Positions 34,945 through 42,993 of a DNA stretch of 64,000 nt are shown here, in pieces. The notes beneath the pieces are model-generated. The model had not been told where the DNA came from. It was given only the letters and a program-made list of their open reading frames with translations, and searched no databases. The number at the start of each line of letters is the position of its first letter. The first letter of the stretch is position 1. A program made the translations under genes and the position numbers. The stretch comes from an uncultured Oxalobacteraceae bacterium (GTDB lineage Bacteria; Pseudomonadota; Gammaproteobacteria; Burkholderiales; Burkholderiaceae), in contig CAMLIL010000012.1 of the NCBI GenBank assembly GCA_946480015.1, positions 1-64,000 of the forward strand, given 5' to 3'.

Positions 34945-36009
34945 GTGCCGATTTCGTTGTTTCGCCCGCGCCGTGCGTGCGCGGCCGCCTGCCGCTCGTA
35001 CCTGGCAGCCCTGTACGCCACAACCATGCTGACCGGTGCTGCGGCGGCCCATGCGGGCCCCGACCCCGACCCCGACCTGGTTGGCAGCTTCGCCGACCTG
35101 GCTACGATGCGCCCGCGCGCCTGCGCGGGCACCAACACGTCCGCGCCGGTGCCCGGCTGGGATTCCCGGCCCGCCGAATGCGCATGGCAGGGACGGCTGC
35201 GGCTGGACCGCTGGAGCATGCGTGCGCCGCCTGCCAATCCCTGCGTCAGCCCGCAGGCCATCTGGTGGGCCGGGGCGCGCCAGCGCCACTCCCTGCACCC
35301 GTACGGCGCCTGGCAGAGCGACTGGACGTCCCAGACGATGCGCGACGACCGCGCACCGGCCAAGCGGCTGGCCGTGATCCGCCAGGACCAGGACGGCGGC
35401 TGGAGCGCGTACGAATGGACCTGGCTGCCATCCGAACGTGCCGCCACGCGCGTGTGGCAGCAGGGACGCTGGGCGCAGCTGGCCGCCCAGGCCGGGCAGC
35501 TGGCGCAGCCGTCGCGCATCGCGGCCGGCGCGCCGGCCGCGCCGCTGTTGACCGTGTGGGAGCAGCACCTCGGTCCCCGCGCCGGCGAAATTCGCGCCGG
35601 CGTCGGCTATTGGGTGCTGGCCAATCGCTGCATGGTGCTGGATATGGCGGGCATCGCCGACAAGGGCTTCCAGCTGCCCTATCTGCTCGACGACAGCCGT
35701 CTGGAGCAGCGTTCGGCGATGCAGCTGCAGCTGGCGCGGCGCTATCCCAAGGCCAAGTGGCTGCGGACCTTCCGCGCGCTGTCGGCCGAGCCGGACGTTC
35801 AGCACGGGCGCGCCAGTTATCTCGCGGTGTGGCGCGAGGCGCCGTGGATCCGCGGCCAGCTGTGGATTCCGGCCAAGGACGACGGTCCCGTGCTGCGCAT
35901 GCGGATCGGGACCGTTCCGCTGCCGGGAGAAGCGTTTGAACCGAACGCCGACCTGATCGAAGACGAACTTGCAGGCCTGGCCCGCCGCTGGAGGAGGTCC
36001 CATGATTGA
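34945..36009 (+). CDS. Secreted protein of unknown function, first gene of antiporter operon
   Basis: A 354-residue protein starting at GTG 34945 with a Sec-type N terminus (Arg-rich then AALYATTMLTGAAAAHAG). I recognise no family. Visible features: eight or nine Trp-rich segments (CAWQGRLRLDRW, QAIWWAGARQRH, YEWTWLPSE) and conserved-looking cysteines near residues 50, 69 and 89. A C-terminal part (AKWLRTFRALSAEPD ... VWREAPWIRGQLWIPAKDDGP) resembles a compact beta domain. It overlaps the antiporter gene by 8 bp, so a periplasmic accessory role for the transporter or sensor kinase is plausible but unproven. Confidence 0.7.
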   Translation: MPISLFRPRRACAAACRSYLAALYATTMLTGAAAAHAGPDPDPDLVGSFADLATMRPRACAGTNTSAPVPGWDSRPAECAWQGRLRLDRWSMRAPPANPCVSPQAIWWAGARQRHSLHPYGAWQSDWTSQTMRDDRAPAKRLAVIRQDQDGGWSAYEWTWLPSERAATRVWQQGRWAQLAAQAGQLAQPSRIAAGAPAAPLLTVWEQHLGPRAGEIRAGVGYWVLANRCMVLDMAGIADKGFQLPYLLDDSRLEQRSAMQLQLARRYPKAKWLRTFRALSAEPDVQHGRASYLAVWREAPWIRGQLWIPAKDDGPVLRMRIGTVPLPGEAFEPNADLIEDELAGLARRWRRSHD

Positions 36010-37216
36010 CGAACCATCGCGCGCCCAGCTGATGCTGCTGTCGCCGCTGGCGACGATCGGAGCGGCGCTGATGCTGGCCCAGGTGCTGGGCGTCGTGCTG
36101 CAGAAACACCGCCTGCCGAAGCTGTACGGTGCCGTCATCGCCGGCCTGTTGCTGGGCACCAGCGGAGCAGGGGCGGTGGACGGGCCGCTGCTGTCGCAGT
36201 TCCAGGAACTATTCAACGCCGCCTCGGCGCTGGTACTGTTCGAGGTCGGCCGCAAGATGGACCTGGGCTGGCTGTGGAAGAGCCGGGTGCAGGGGATGGC
36301 CTTGCTGGCCGGCTGCCTGGCGCGCGGGATCGGCAGTTTCGCCTTGCTTGCCATGGCGGGGGTGCCGGCCGCCCAGGCTGGCCTGATCGGCGCCCTGGTC
36401 ATCGCCGTCAATCCGGTGGTGGTGGCGTCGATGACCTCGGACCAGAATGCAAGCGGGGTGGTCACTTACGCCGGGGGCAATACGGTGGGGGTATCGAACC
36501 TGATCGCCTTGCTGTTCTTGACGGTGACCTTGGCCTGGGCGCGCAGCCACGCAGGCGCCACCGGCCTCACCTTCATCGGCGAACTGCAGCGCCAGTCCTT
36601 GCAGCTGCTGCTGGGGGCGGCCATCGCGTTGCTGTGCTATGGGCTGTATGCACTGGCCACGCGCCTGTCGCGTGCACGGGCGGCGACTCGCCCTGGCATC
36701 CTGCTGGCGGCGCTGCTGATGGACCTCGGCCTGTGTTCGGTCAGCTCGGCCAGCGCGCTGCTGTCCTTGCTGCTGATGGGGCTGCTGCTGCGCAACGCCG
36801 AGAACCGCGAGAACGTGTTCCAGGCACAGGTGAAGACCGGCCAGGACATCGGCTACGCGCTGCTGTTCCTGATGTCGGCCGCGCTGGTGGATTTGCACCA
36901 GCTGCTGCAGTGGCAGGCGCTGGCCATTGCGCTGGCGGTATTCGCGCTGCGCATCGGCGCCACGCGTCTCGCGCTCGCGCCCAGTTCCGCCTGGAGCCCG
37001 ATCAAGAAGCACGCGCTGGCACTGTCGATGTGCTCGCTGGTGGGCGTGGGCTCGATGGTGGTCGACAGTTCGATGGACAACACGGCCGGCATGGATGGAC
37101 TGGGCGCGAGCGTAATGGGGGTGCTGCTGGCCCTGAACGTGTTGCTGGCGCCCGCACTGACCTGGTATGGACTGCGCCTGGCGGGCGAAACCCACGCGGG
37201 AGAAACCGATGACTGA
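36002..37216 (+). CDS. CPA2-family cation:proton antiporter
   Basis: A 404-residue membrane protein with about 11-12 helices and a monovalent cation:proton antiporter-2 fold: LPKLYGAVIAGLLLGTSG near the N terminus, GALVIAVNPVVVASMTSDQ in the core crossover region, and a final VGVGSMVVDSSMDNTAGMDG. It is the membrane domain only; the RCK/KTN regulatory domain of KefB/KefC is absent. ATG 36002 has GGAGG 4 bases upstream. It is followed with an 8-bp overlap by a YbdK-type ligase gene; KefB/C are gated by glutathione adducts, so a gamma-glutamyl compound may regulate this one. Confidence 0.8.
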   Translation: MIDEPSRAQLMLLSPLATIGAALMLAQVLGVVLQKHRLPKLYGAVIAGLLLGTSGAGAVDGPLLSQFQELFNAASALVLFEVGRKMDLGWLWKSRVQGMALLAGCLARGIGSFALLAMAGVPAAQAGLIGALVIAVNPVVVASMTSDQNASGVVTYAGGNTVGVSNLIALLFLTVTLAWARSHAGATGLTFIGELQRQSLQLLLGAAIALLCYGLYALATRLSRARAATRPGILLAALLMDLGLCSVSSASALLSLLLMGLLLRNAENRENVFQAQVKTGQDIGYALLFLMSAALVDLHQLLQWQALAIALAVFALRIGATRLALAPSSAWSPIKKHALALSMCSLVGVGSMVVDSSMDNTAGMDGLGASVMGVLLALNVLLAPALTWYGLRLAGETHAGETDD

Positions 37217-38429
37217 ACATTTACTCGACAAACGCGCCGCCCAGGCGCAAGCCGTGGCGGGGGACGGACCGGCTTTCCTGCCGCCGTTCGAGCGCTCGGC
37301 CCTGGGCACCATTGGGATCGAGCTGGAACTGATGGTGCTGGACCGCTTGACGTACGACCTGCTGCCGGCAGCGCCCGATATCCTGCGCATCCTGGAGCGC
37401 CAGGACAAGCGCTGGGTGGCCACGCCGGAAATCACCACCTCGATGCTGGAGGTGGCAACCTCGGTCCTGGACGGCTTCGGCCCGGCGCTCGATCAGCTGG
37501 AGGAAATCCGCACCAGCGTCCTGCGCGCGGCGTTCGAGGTAGGCGCGGCCATTTCCGGCGGCGGCGCCCATCCGTTCCAGAAGTGGAGCGAGCAGCGGAT
37601 CTATCCGAAGGAGCGCTACCGCGCTTCGGCACGCAAGTACGGCTACCTGGCCAAGCTGTTCACGGTGTTCGGCATGCACGTGCATATCGGCATTCCCGAC
37701 GCGGACGAAGCGGTCCGCATCTGCGCCTTGCTGACCCAGCGCGCGCCGCTGTTCATCGCCTTGTCAGGCAACTCGCCGTGCTGGCAGGGCGAATCGTCGG
37801 GCTTTTGCAGCGCGCGCAGCAACGTGGTGGGCGCGTTCCCGATGAGCGGTACAATGGCGCCACACCTGCGCACCTGGAATGACTTCCGCCTCCACTTCGA
37901 GCGCCTCGCGGGACACGGCATCGTCAACAGCATCAAGGATTTTTACTGGGACGTCCGGCCAAAGCCGGAATACGGCACAATCGAACTGCGTGTGCTCGAC
38001 ACCCCGCTGCACCCGGCTTACGCGGCGGCGCTGGCCAGTTACGCGCGAGAGCTGTGCATCGAAGCGTTTGAAACGCCGGACGCCTGGCCGGGCGACCAGA
38101 CACGCGAGTTGTACGCATGGAACCGGTTCAATGCGGCCAAGGAGGGTGTGGAAGCAATGTGGATCAATCCGGACGATGGACGGGCGCGCACGGTACGGGC
38201 GGCGGTGCTGGACGACCTTGCGCGGCTGGCCGGCCGCACCCGCGACCCCCACTTCGGCGCGGCGTGCCGCTTGATTGAAGCGCTGATGCGGGACGGCGGC
38301 CAGGCCCGCTGGCTGATCTCGCACATCAGCGAAGGGACTGGCATGAACGATGTGGCGCGCCTGTCCAGTGAAGCGTTCGAGCAGCCTCTGGCCGAGGTCC
38401 TGGCAGGTGCCAATGAAGGGAGGCGCTGA
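37209..38429 (+). CDS. YbdK-type carboxylate-amine ligase (GCS2 family)
   Basis: A 406-residue ATP-dependent ligase related to glutamate-cysteine ligase type 2. Motifs: TIGIELELMVLD (Glu metal ligands), EITTSMLEVATSV, HPFQKWSEQRIYPKERY, FGMHVHIGIPD, SGNSPCWQGESSGFCSARS and YGTIELRVLDTP. YbdK proteins show only weak gamma-glutamylcysteine ligase activity and their true product is not settled. The start ATG 37209 has GGGAGA 5 bases upstream and overlaps the antiporter stop. Its own stop overlaps the response-regulator start (TGATG). It probably makes a gamma-glutamyl compound tied to the antiporter or to stress signalling. Confidence 0.88.
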   Translation: MTEHLLDKRAAQAQAVAGDGPAFLPPFERSALGTIGIELELMVLDRLTYDLLPAAPDILRILERQDKRWVATPEITTSMLEVATSVLDGFGPALDQLEEIRTSVLRAAFEVGAAISGGGAHPFQKWSEQRIYPKERYRASARKYGYLAKLFTVFGMHVHIGIPDADEAVRICALLTQRAPLFIALSGNSPCWQGESSGFCSARSNVVGAFPMSGTMAPHLRTWNDFRLHFERLAGHGIVNSIKDFYWDVRPKPEYGTIELRVLDTPLHPAYAAALASYARELCIEAFETPDAWPGDQTRELYAWNRFNAAKEGVEAMWINPDDGRARTVRAAVLDDLARLAGRTRDPHFGAACRLIEALMRDGGQARWLISHISEGTGMNDVARLSSEAFEQPLAEVLAGANEGRR

Positions 38430-39094
38430 TGCGGGTGCTACTGGTGGAAGACGACTACATGATCGGCAACGTGGTTCAGCAGGCGCTGCGCGACGCCAGC
38501 TATGGCGTCGACTGGGTGGTGGACGGCAAGGCCGCGCTCGACAGCGTGGCGGCGCTGCGCTACGACCTGGTACTGCTGGACCTTGGGCTGCCAAAGCGCG
38601 ACGGGATGTCGGTGCTGCACGCCTTGCGTGCCAGCGGCAATCCGGTGCCCGTCCTGGTGCTGAGCGCGCGCGACGGCACCGAGGAACGGGTGGCGGGCCT
38701 GGACGGCGGTGCGGACGACTACCTGGTCAAGCCGTTTGAGCTGTCCGAACTGCTGGCACGGATGCGCGCCGTCACGCGCCGCCAGAGTCCGGTCGCCGGC
38801 CCATCGTTGACAAACGGGAGCATCACGCTCGATCCGGCCACCCATGAGGCGACCGGGCCGAACGGTACGGCGATGCGCCTGACCGGACGCGAGTTCGCGT
38901 TGCTGCAAGCGCTGCTGCAGCGCCCCGGCGCCATCCTGTCGCGCGGCGATCTGGAAACCCGCATCTATGGCTGGAACGAAGAGGTGGAGAGCAACGCGGT
39001 CGAATTCCTCATTCACTCCCTGCGCAAGAAGCTGGGCGCCGACACGATCAAGAACGTACGGGGGGTTGGATGGATGGTGCCAAAGGCGTCGTGA
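38429..39094 (+). CDS. OmpR-family response regulator (QseB/PmrA-like)
   Basis: A 221-residue two-domain regulator: receiver with VEDD pocket, phosphoacceptor Asp51 (LLDLGLP), Thr/Ser switch (VLSARD) and Lys (YLVKPF), then an OmpR winged helix (MRLTGREFALLQALLQRPG ... SNAVEFLIHSLRKKLG ... IKNVRGVGWM). The start overlaps the ligase stop, and the kinase gene overlaps its end. It is the partner of the following kinase and probably controls this operon. Confidence 0.92.
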   Translation: MRVLLVEDDYMIGNVVQQALRDASYGVDWVVDGKAALDSVAALRYDLVLLDLGLPKRDGMSVLHALRASGNPVPVLVLSARDGTEERVAGLDGGADDYLVKPFELSELLARMRAVTRRQSPVAGPSLTNGSITLDPATHEATGPNGTAMRLTGREFALLQALLQRPGAILSRGDLETRIYGWNEEVESNAVEFLIHSLRKKLGADTIKNVRGVGWMVPKAS

Positions 39095-40407
39095 CGGGTT
39101 CGCTGCAGTTCAGGCTGTCGCTGTTTCTGACGCTGGCGATCCTGGCGATCGCCGGTGGCGCTGGCGTGTTCACCTATGTGGCGGCGATGGACGAAGCCCA
39201 CGAACAGCAGGACAAGCAGCTGCGCCAGATCGCCCACCTGATCATGCGCTTTCAGACCGGCCCCGTCACCCTGGCCGCGTGGAAGCGCATCGCCGGCGTG
39301 CGCCTGGAGGAGCGTCTGGTGGTTCGTTTTCTTCAAGACAACGCGCCGCCCGTCGCGCCAAGCCAACCGCACTTTTCCAATTTGTTGCGCGACGGGCTGC
39401 AGACGGTCTACGAGGGGGCGGAGCCCTGGCGGGTGTTCGTCAAGACCGAAGGCACGGGAGTGCGCATCGCTGTTGCCCAGCAAACTGCGGCGCGCGATGC
39501 CGCCGCCCGTGGCGCGGCGCTGCGCTCGCTGCTGCCGTTCGCGCTGTCGGCGCCGGTGCTGATCGTCCTGGTAGGGATGCTGATAGGCCGCATGTTCCGG
39601 CCGCTGCGCACACTGTCCGAGGAATTGCGCCAGCGAGGTGAACACAATCTGGCCCAGCTCCACCCCGACGCATTGCCTTCCGAAATCCAGCCTTTTATCA
39701 CCGAGATCAACCGCTTGCTGCAGCGGGTCGATCGCGCGCTGTCGCACCAGCGCCGTTTCGTGGCCGACGCCGCCCATGAGCTGCGCTCGCCGCTGACGGC
39801 CATGACGCTGCAGGCCGAACGCCTCGCCGCGGCCGAGATGCCGCATGAAGCGCGCCAGCGCCTGCAGACGCTGTCGAGCGGGCTGCAGCGCACCCGCGGC
39901 CTGCTTGACCAGTTGCTGGCCCTGGCGCGCTCGCAGCAGGCAGAGGTGGCCGAGCCGCGGCCGGTGTCGCTACAGCACGTACTGCGCGGCGTGATCGAGG
40001 AATTTTTCCCGCTGGCGGAAAACCGGCGCATCGACCTGGGTGTGATTGCGAGCGACGATGCGGCCATTCTAGCCGACCAACTGGACCTGACTGTGCTGGT
40101 CAAGAACCTGGTGGACAATGCAATCCGCTTCACGCCACCGGGTGGGCGGGTCGACATCTCGGTCACCACTGGAGATGGCAGTGCAACGCTCCTGGTCGAG
40201 GACACCGGCCCGGGCATTGCGCCGGAGGAGCGCGAACGGGTGTTTGACCCGTTCTATCGGGTGCTCGGCAATAACGCGCCCGGTTCGGGCCTGGGCCTGG
40301 CAATCGTAGGCGCCATTGCGACCAAGCTCGGCGCGCATATCGCACTGGAAGACGGGGCGAACGGCAGCGGATTGCGCGTACGAGTGCTGTTTCCCCATCG
40401 TCAGTGA
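39070..40407 (+). CDS. QseC-like sensor histidine kinase
   Basis: A 445-residue membrane kinase: helix 1 at 16-38, periplasmic sensor at 40-150 without a recognised ligand domain, helix 2 at 152-175, HAMP, HisKA with His236 (ADAAHELRSPLTAM), and HATPase with N box (KNLVDNAIRFTP), EDTGPGIAPEE and GSGLGLAI. ATG 39070 lies inside the regulator gene; GTG 39091 overlapping the regulator TGA (GTGA) is an alternative and would shorten it by 7 residues. Ends the five-gene operon. Confidence 0.9.
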   Translation: MDGAKGVVTGSLQFRLSLFLTLAILAIAGGAGVFTYVAAMDEAHEQQDKQLRQIAHLIMRFQTGPVTLAAWKRIAGVRLEERLVVRFLQDNAPPVAPSQPHFSNLLRDGLQTVYEGAEPWRVFVKTEGTGVRIAVAQQTAARDAAARGAALRSLLPFALSAPVLIVLVGMLIGRMFRPLRTLSEELRQRGEHNLAQLHPDALPSEIQPFITEINRLLQRVDRALSHQRRFVADAAHELRSPLTAMTLQAERLAAAEMPHEARQRLQTLSSGLQRTRGLLDQLLALARSQQAEVAEPRPVSLQHVLRGVIEEFFPLAENRRIDLGVIASDDAAILADQLDLTVLVKNLVDNAIRFTPPGGRVDISVTTGDGSATLLVEDTGPGIAPEERERVFDPFYRVLGNNAPGSGLGLAIVGAIATKLGAHIALEDGANGSGLRVRVLFPHRQ

Positions 40408-40711
40408 GCGCAGCGCCTGGCCCGCCGACTTTCCCAACAGATCGCAGCACATCAGGAAGCGGCGCAGCAGGCAGGGGCCATGCGGGACCCAAGCTGCGGC
40501 CGCCGCAGCAAAGGCCGATGCATCCGCCGCCTGGGTGCGGGAGCTCGACTGGCGCTGGAAACGGCGCAGGCCACCCTGTACTTCTGGGCATTCCGATCGA
40601 TTGGGGCCACCGTGGCAACCGAATTTTTACAAAATTTTTATGCTTCAATCGGTAAACTTCGCTGACGAACCTTCATCTTGGAGGCGTACCAACACTGGGA
40701 AATAGCGAAAA
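40408..40711. other. kup upstream region
   Basis: 304 bp without a supported gene; short plus-strand frames look like chance. It contains the KdpE-type site at 40626-40640 and a purine-rich stretch with GGAGG near 40680. Confidence 0.4.
40626..40640 (+). promoter_or_regulatory. KdpE-type operator upstream of kup
   Basis: TTTACA-AAATT-TTTATG: two hexamers 5 bp apart, the known layout of KdpE sites (TTTATA and TTTACA repeats 5 bp apart in E. coli). The 15-mer TTTACAAAATTTTTA differs in one base from the copy upstream of kdp. Ends 71 bp before kup. Confidence 0.6.
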
Positions 40712-42592
40712 TTGACAACCGAACAAAACAAGAAAAGCAAGCTGATTGCGCTGACATTGGCGGCCGTCGGCATCGTATACGGCGATATTGGCACCAGTCC
40801 GCTCTACACGCTCAAGACAATCTTTGATCCGACCCACGGCTTGGCGCTCAATGCACCCAACCTGCTCGGTGTCGTGTCCCTGATTTTCTGGGGCCTGACC
40901 ATCATCGTCTCGCTCAAGTACGTCACGCTGGTGCTGCGCGCGGACAACCGGGGCGAAGGCGGCATCATCGCGCTCATGGCGCTCGCGCTTGGCTCCGTCA
41001 GCAAGGATTCGCGGCTGTACGTGGCGCTGCTGATGACCGGGGTGTTCGGCGCCGCCCTGTTTTACGGGGACAGCGTGATTACGCCTGCCATTTCCGTGTT
41101 GTCCGCGATTGAGGGCCTGGAAGTTGCCACTCCCGCCATGAAGGCCTATGTGGTGCCGCTAACCATTATTGTGCTCGTCATGCTGTATTCGGTGCAATCG
41201 CATGGCACCGCGGGCATCGGCCGCTGGTTTGGACCGATCATGGCGCTGTGGTTCCTGGTGCTTGCCGCCATGGGCGTGGTCAACATCGCCGAGACTCCGC
41301 AAATCCTCGCGGCGCTCAATCCGATGCACGCACTCGCGTTCATGGTCGACAACCGGTTCATCGCCTTCATCGCGCTCGGTGCGATTGTCCTGGCGTTCAC
41401 CGGCGCCGAGGCCCTATATGCCGACATGGGGCATTTCGGCAAAGGTCCGATTCGGATGGCCTGGTTTTTCATCACATTCCCCGCGCTGGCGCTCAATTAT
41501 CTGGGCCAAGGCGGATTGCTGTTGGCGCATCCCGAAGCCATCTCGAATCCCTTCTATCAGCAGTTGGGCTCATGGAGCGTTTATCCGCTCGTGGCGCTAT
41601 CCACGGTCGCGACCGTGATTGCATCGCAGGCAACGATTTCTGGCACATTTTCCATGACCAAGCAGGCGATGGCGCTAGGCTTTCTGCCGCGTATGCGCGT
41701 TTTGCACACCTCGGAAAGCGAAATCGGGCAGATCTACCTTCCTGCGGTAAACTGGCTGCAACTGGTCGTGGTGCTGATGGCGGTAATCGGCTTCGGATCG
41801 TCGGAAAATCTGGCGGCTGCCTATGGGATCGCGGTCACGGCCACGATGCTGGCGACCACCATCCTGACCTTCTTCGTCATCCGCTACCGCTGGAAAATGA
41901 ATTTGCTGTTGTGCTGGGCGGCAACCGGCTTTTTCCTCGTCATTGATATCGCCTTCTTCTCCGCCAATGCGCTTAAGCTGTTCCACGGCGGCTGGTTCCC
42001 GCTGCTGCTCGGCGCGGTCCTCTTTACCCTCATGCTGACCTGGAAGCGTGGACGTCAACTGGTATTTCAGAACTTGCAAAAGCACGCCGTCCCGCTTGAG
42101 GAGTTTCTTGAATCGTTGTTCATTGCGCCGCCAGCGCGCGTGCCGGGTACAGCGATATTCCTGCGTGGCGCGAGTGACGGTGTGCCGCACGCGATGCTGC
42201 ACAATCTCTCGCACAACAAGGTACTGCATGAGCGCGTCGTGTTCCTGACGATAAACATCGCCGATACGCCATGGGTGGCTGCATCCGAGCGGGTGCAGGT
42301 CGTGCCCCTCGGACATGCGTGTTACCAGTTGAACGCGCACTACGGATTTAAGGATGAGCCGGATGTTCCAACCGTGCTGGCGATGTGTACGGATGTGGGC
42401 TTGCCATTTGAAATGATGGAGACATCATTTTTCATAGCGCGCCAGACAGTGATCTCAACCCCGGGTGAGGGAATGATGCCTTGGCGCGAACACTTGTTCG
42501 CCACCATGTCGCGCAATGCGCGCGACGCTGCGGACTATTTCCGAATTCCGACCAACCGGGTCATCGAACTGGGCACCCAGGTCGAGATCTGA
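40712..42592 (+). CDS. kup: KUP-family potassium uptake protein
   Basis: A 626-residue proton-coupled K+ importer with about 12 membrane helices and a soluble C-terminal domain. Family motifs: GIVYGDIGTSPLYTLKTIF, RADNRGEGGIIALMALAL, LFYGDSVITPAISVLSAIEG, ADMGHFGKGPIRMAWF and NYLGQGGLLL. The frame begins at TTG 40712; no ATG is available nearby and the ribosome site is weak (GGGA 13 bases upstream), so poor initiation may limit expression. The C-terminal part (AIFLRGASDGVPHAMLHNL ... FFIARQTVI) is typical. Separated from kdp by 225 bp and sharing a KdpE-type box with it. Confidence 0.92.
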   Translation: MTTEQNKKSKLIALTLAAVGIVYGDIGTSPLYTLKTIFDPTHGLALNAPNLLGVVSLIFWGLTIIVSLKYVTLVLRADNRGEGGIIALMALALGSVSKDSRLYVALLMTGVFGAALFYGDSVITPAISVLSAIEGLEVATPAMKAYVVPLTIIVLVMLYSVQSHGTAGIGRWFGPIMALWFLVLAAMGVVNIAETPQILAALNPMHALAFMVDNRFIAFIALGAIVLAFTGAEALYADMGHFGKGPIRMAWFFITFPALALNYLGQGGLLLAHPEAISNPFYQQLGSWSVYPLVALSTVATVIASQATISGTFSMTKQAMALGFLPRMRVLHTSESEIGQIYLPAVNWLQLVVVLMAVIGFGSSENLAAAYGIAVTATMLATTILTFFVIRYRWKMNLLLCWAATGFFLVIDIAFFSANALKLFHGGWFPLLLGAVLFTLMLTWKRGRQLVFQNLQKHAVPLEEFLESLFIAPPARVPGTAIFLRGASDGVPHAMLHNLSHNKVLHERVVFLTINIADTPWVAASERVQVVPLGHACYQLNAHYGFKDEPDVPTVLAMCTDVGLPFEMMETSFFIARQTVISTPGEGMMPWREHLFATMSRNARDAADYFRIPTNRVIELGTQVEI

Positions 42593-42605
42593 TGTGACCG
42601 TGGTC

Positions 42606-42629
42606 ATGGGCGCACTCTGGCGCGCCCAT
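42606..42629. repeat. Hairpin after kup
   Basis: ATGGGCGC-N8-GCGCCCAT, 8-bp perfect stem starting 13 bp after the kup stop. There is no T tract, so it is a 3-prime stabilising hairpin or Rho-related element rather than a classic terminator. Confidence 0.4.
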
Positions 42630-42650
42630 TCGCGCTTCGCACAATGCACA

Positions 42651-42667
42651 ACCATGACGGTCATGGT
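42651..42667. promoter_or_regulatory. Palindrome upstream of kdp
   Basis: ACCATGAC-G-GTCATGGT is a perfect 8-bp inverted repeat, and GGTCATGG occurs again at 42602. It lies 83 bp upstream of the KdpE-type box and may bind a second regulator. Confidence 0.35.
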
Positions 42668-42749
42668 GCCGCGCGATGTCGGCCAGGTCTGCCTGGACGC
42701 AGATCGCTCTGGCAGATTTTATCTCCTGTTTACGCACCCTCCCGAAGTC

Positions 42750-42764
42750 TTTACAAAGTTTTTA
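42750..42764 (+). promoter_or_regulatory. KdpE-type operator of the kdp operon
   Basis: TTTACA-AAGTT-TTTAGA (hexamers 5 bp apart) ends about 53 bp before the first small frame of the operon. 14 of 15 bases (TTTACAAAGTTTTTA) match the kup site. Confidence 0.65.
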
Positions 42765-42817
42765 GACTTTAGCGGATACGCTTTGCCATATCAAAACAAG
42801 AACTGCATGAGGACGAT

Positions 42818-42907
42818 ATGGACGCAATTTACATCGGGGCAATCCTTCTCATCTGCGCACTAACATGCGCTCTCGCGGCAGGCTGCGAGAAATTGGGGGG
42901 CAAATGA
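42818..42907 (+). CDS. 29-residue membrane microprotein preceding kdpF
   Basis: ATG 42818 to TGA 42905-42907, read [20 protein letters not shown] followed by AGCEKLGGK. It is one hydrophobic helix ending in a small polar tail. A GAGGA purine run lies upstream. Its stop overlaps the kdpF start (ATGATG), so it is translated with the operon. Short KdpF-like or unnamed membrane peptides occur at this place in related kdp operons; a role as an extra accessory helix of KdpFABC is possible. Confidence 0.6.
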   Translation: MDAIYIGAILLICALTCALAAGCEKLGGK

Positions 42908-42993
42908 TGAACGCCTATTTCATTTCCGCAGTTGTGGCCCTGGGCCTGCTGGTCTACCTGATCCATGCATTGTTGAACGCGGAGGACCTGTGA
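42907..42993 (+). CDS. kdpF: KdpF, small subunit of K+-transporting ATPase
   Basis: 28 residues, [20 protein letters not shown] and ALLNAEDL: a single transmembrane helix ending in the family tail L-x-x-P/A-E-x-L/F. KdpF stabilises the KdpABC complex like a lipid. GGGGGG lies 6 bases before ATG 42907; ATG 42904 is an in-frame alternative. The stop TGA overlaps the kdpA start (TGATG). Confidence 0.85.
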   Translation: MNAYFISAVVALGLLVYLIHALLNAEDL

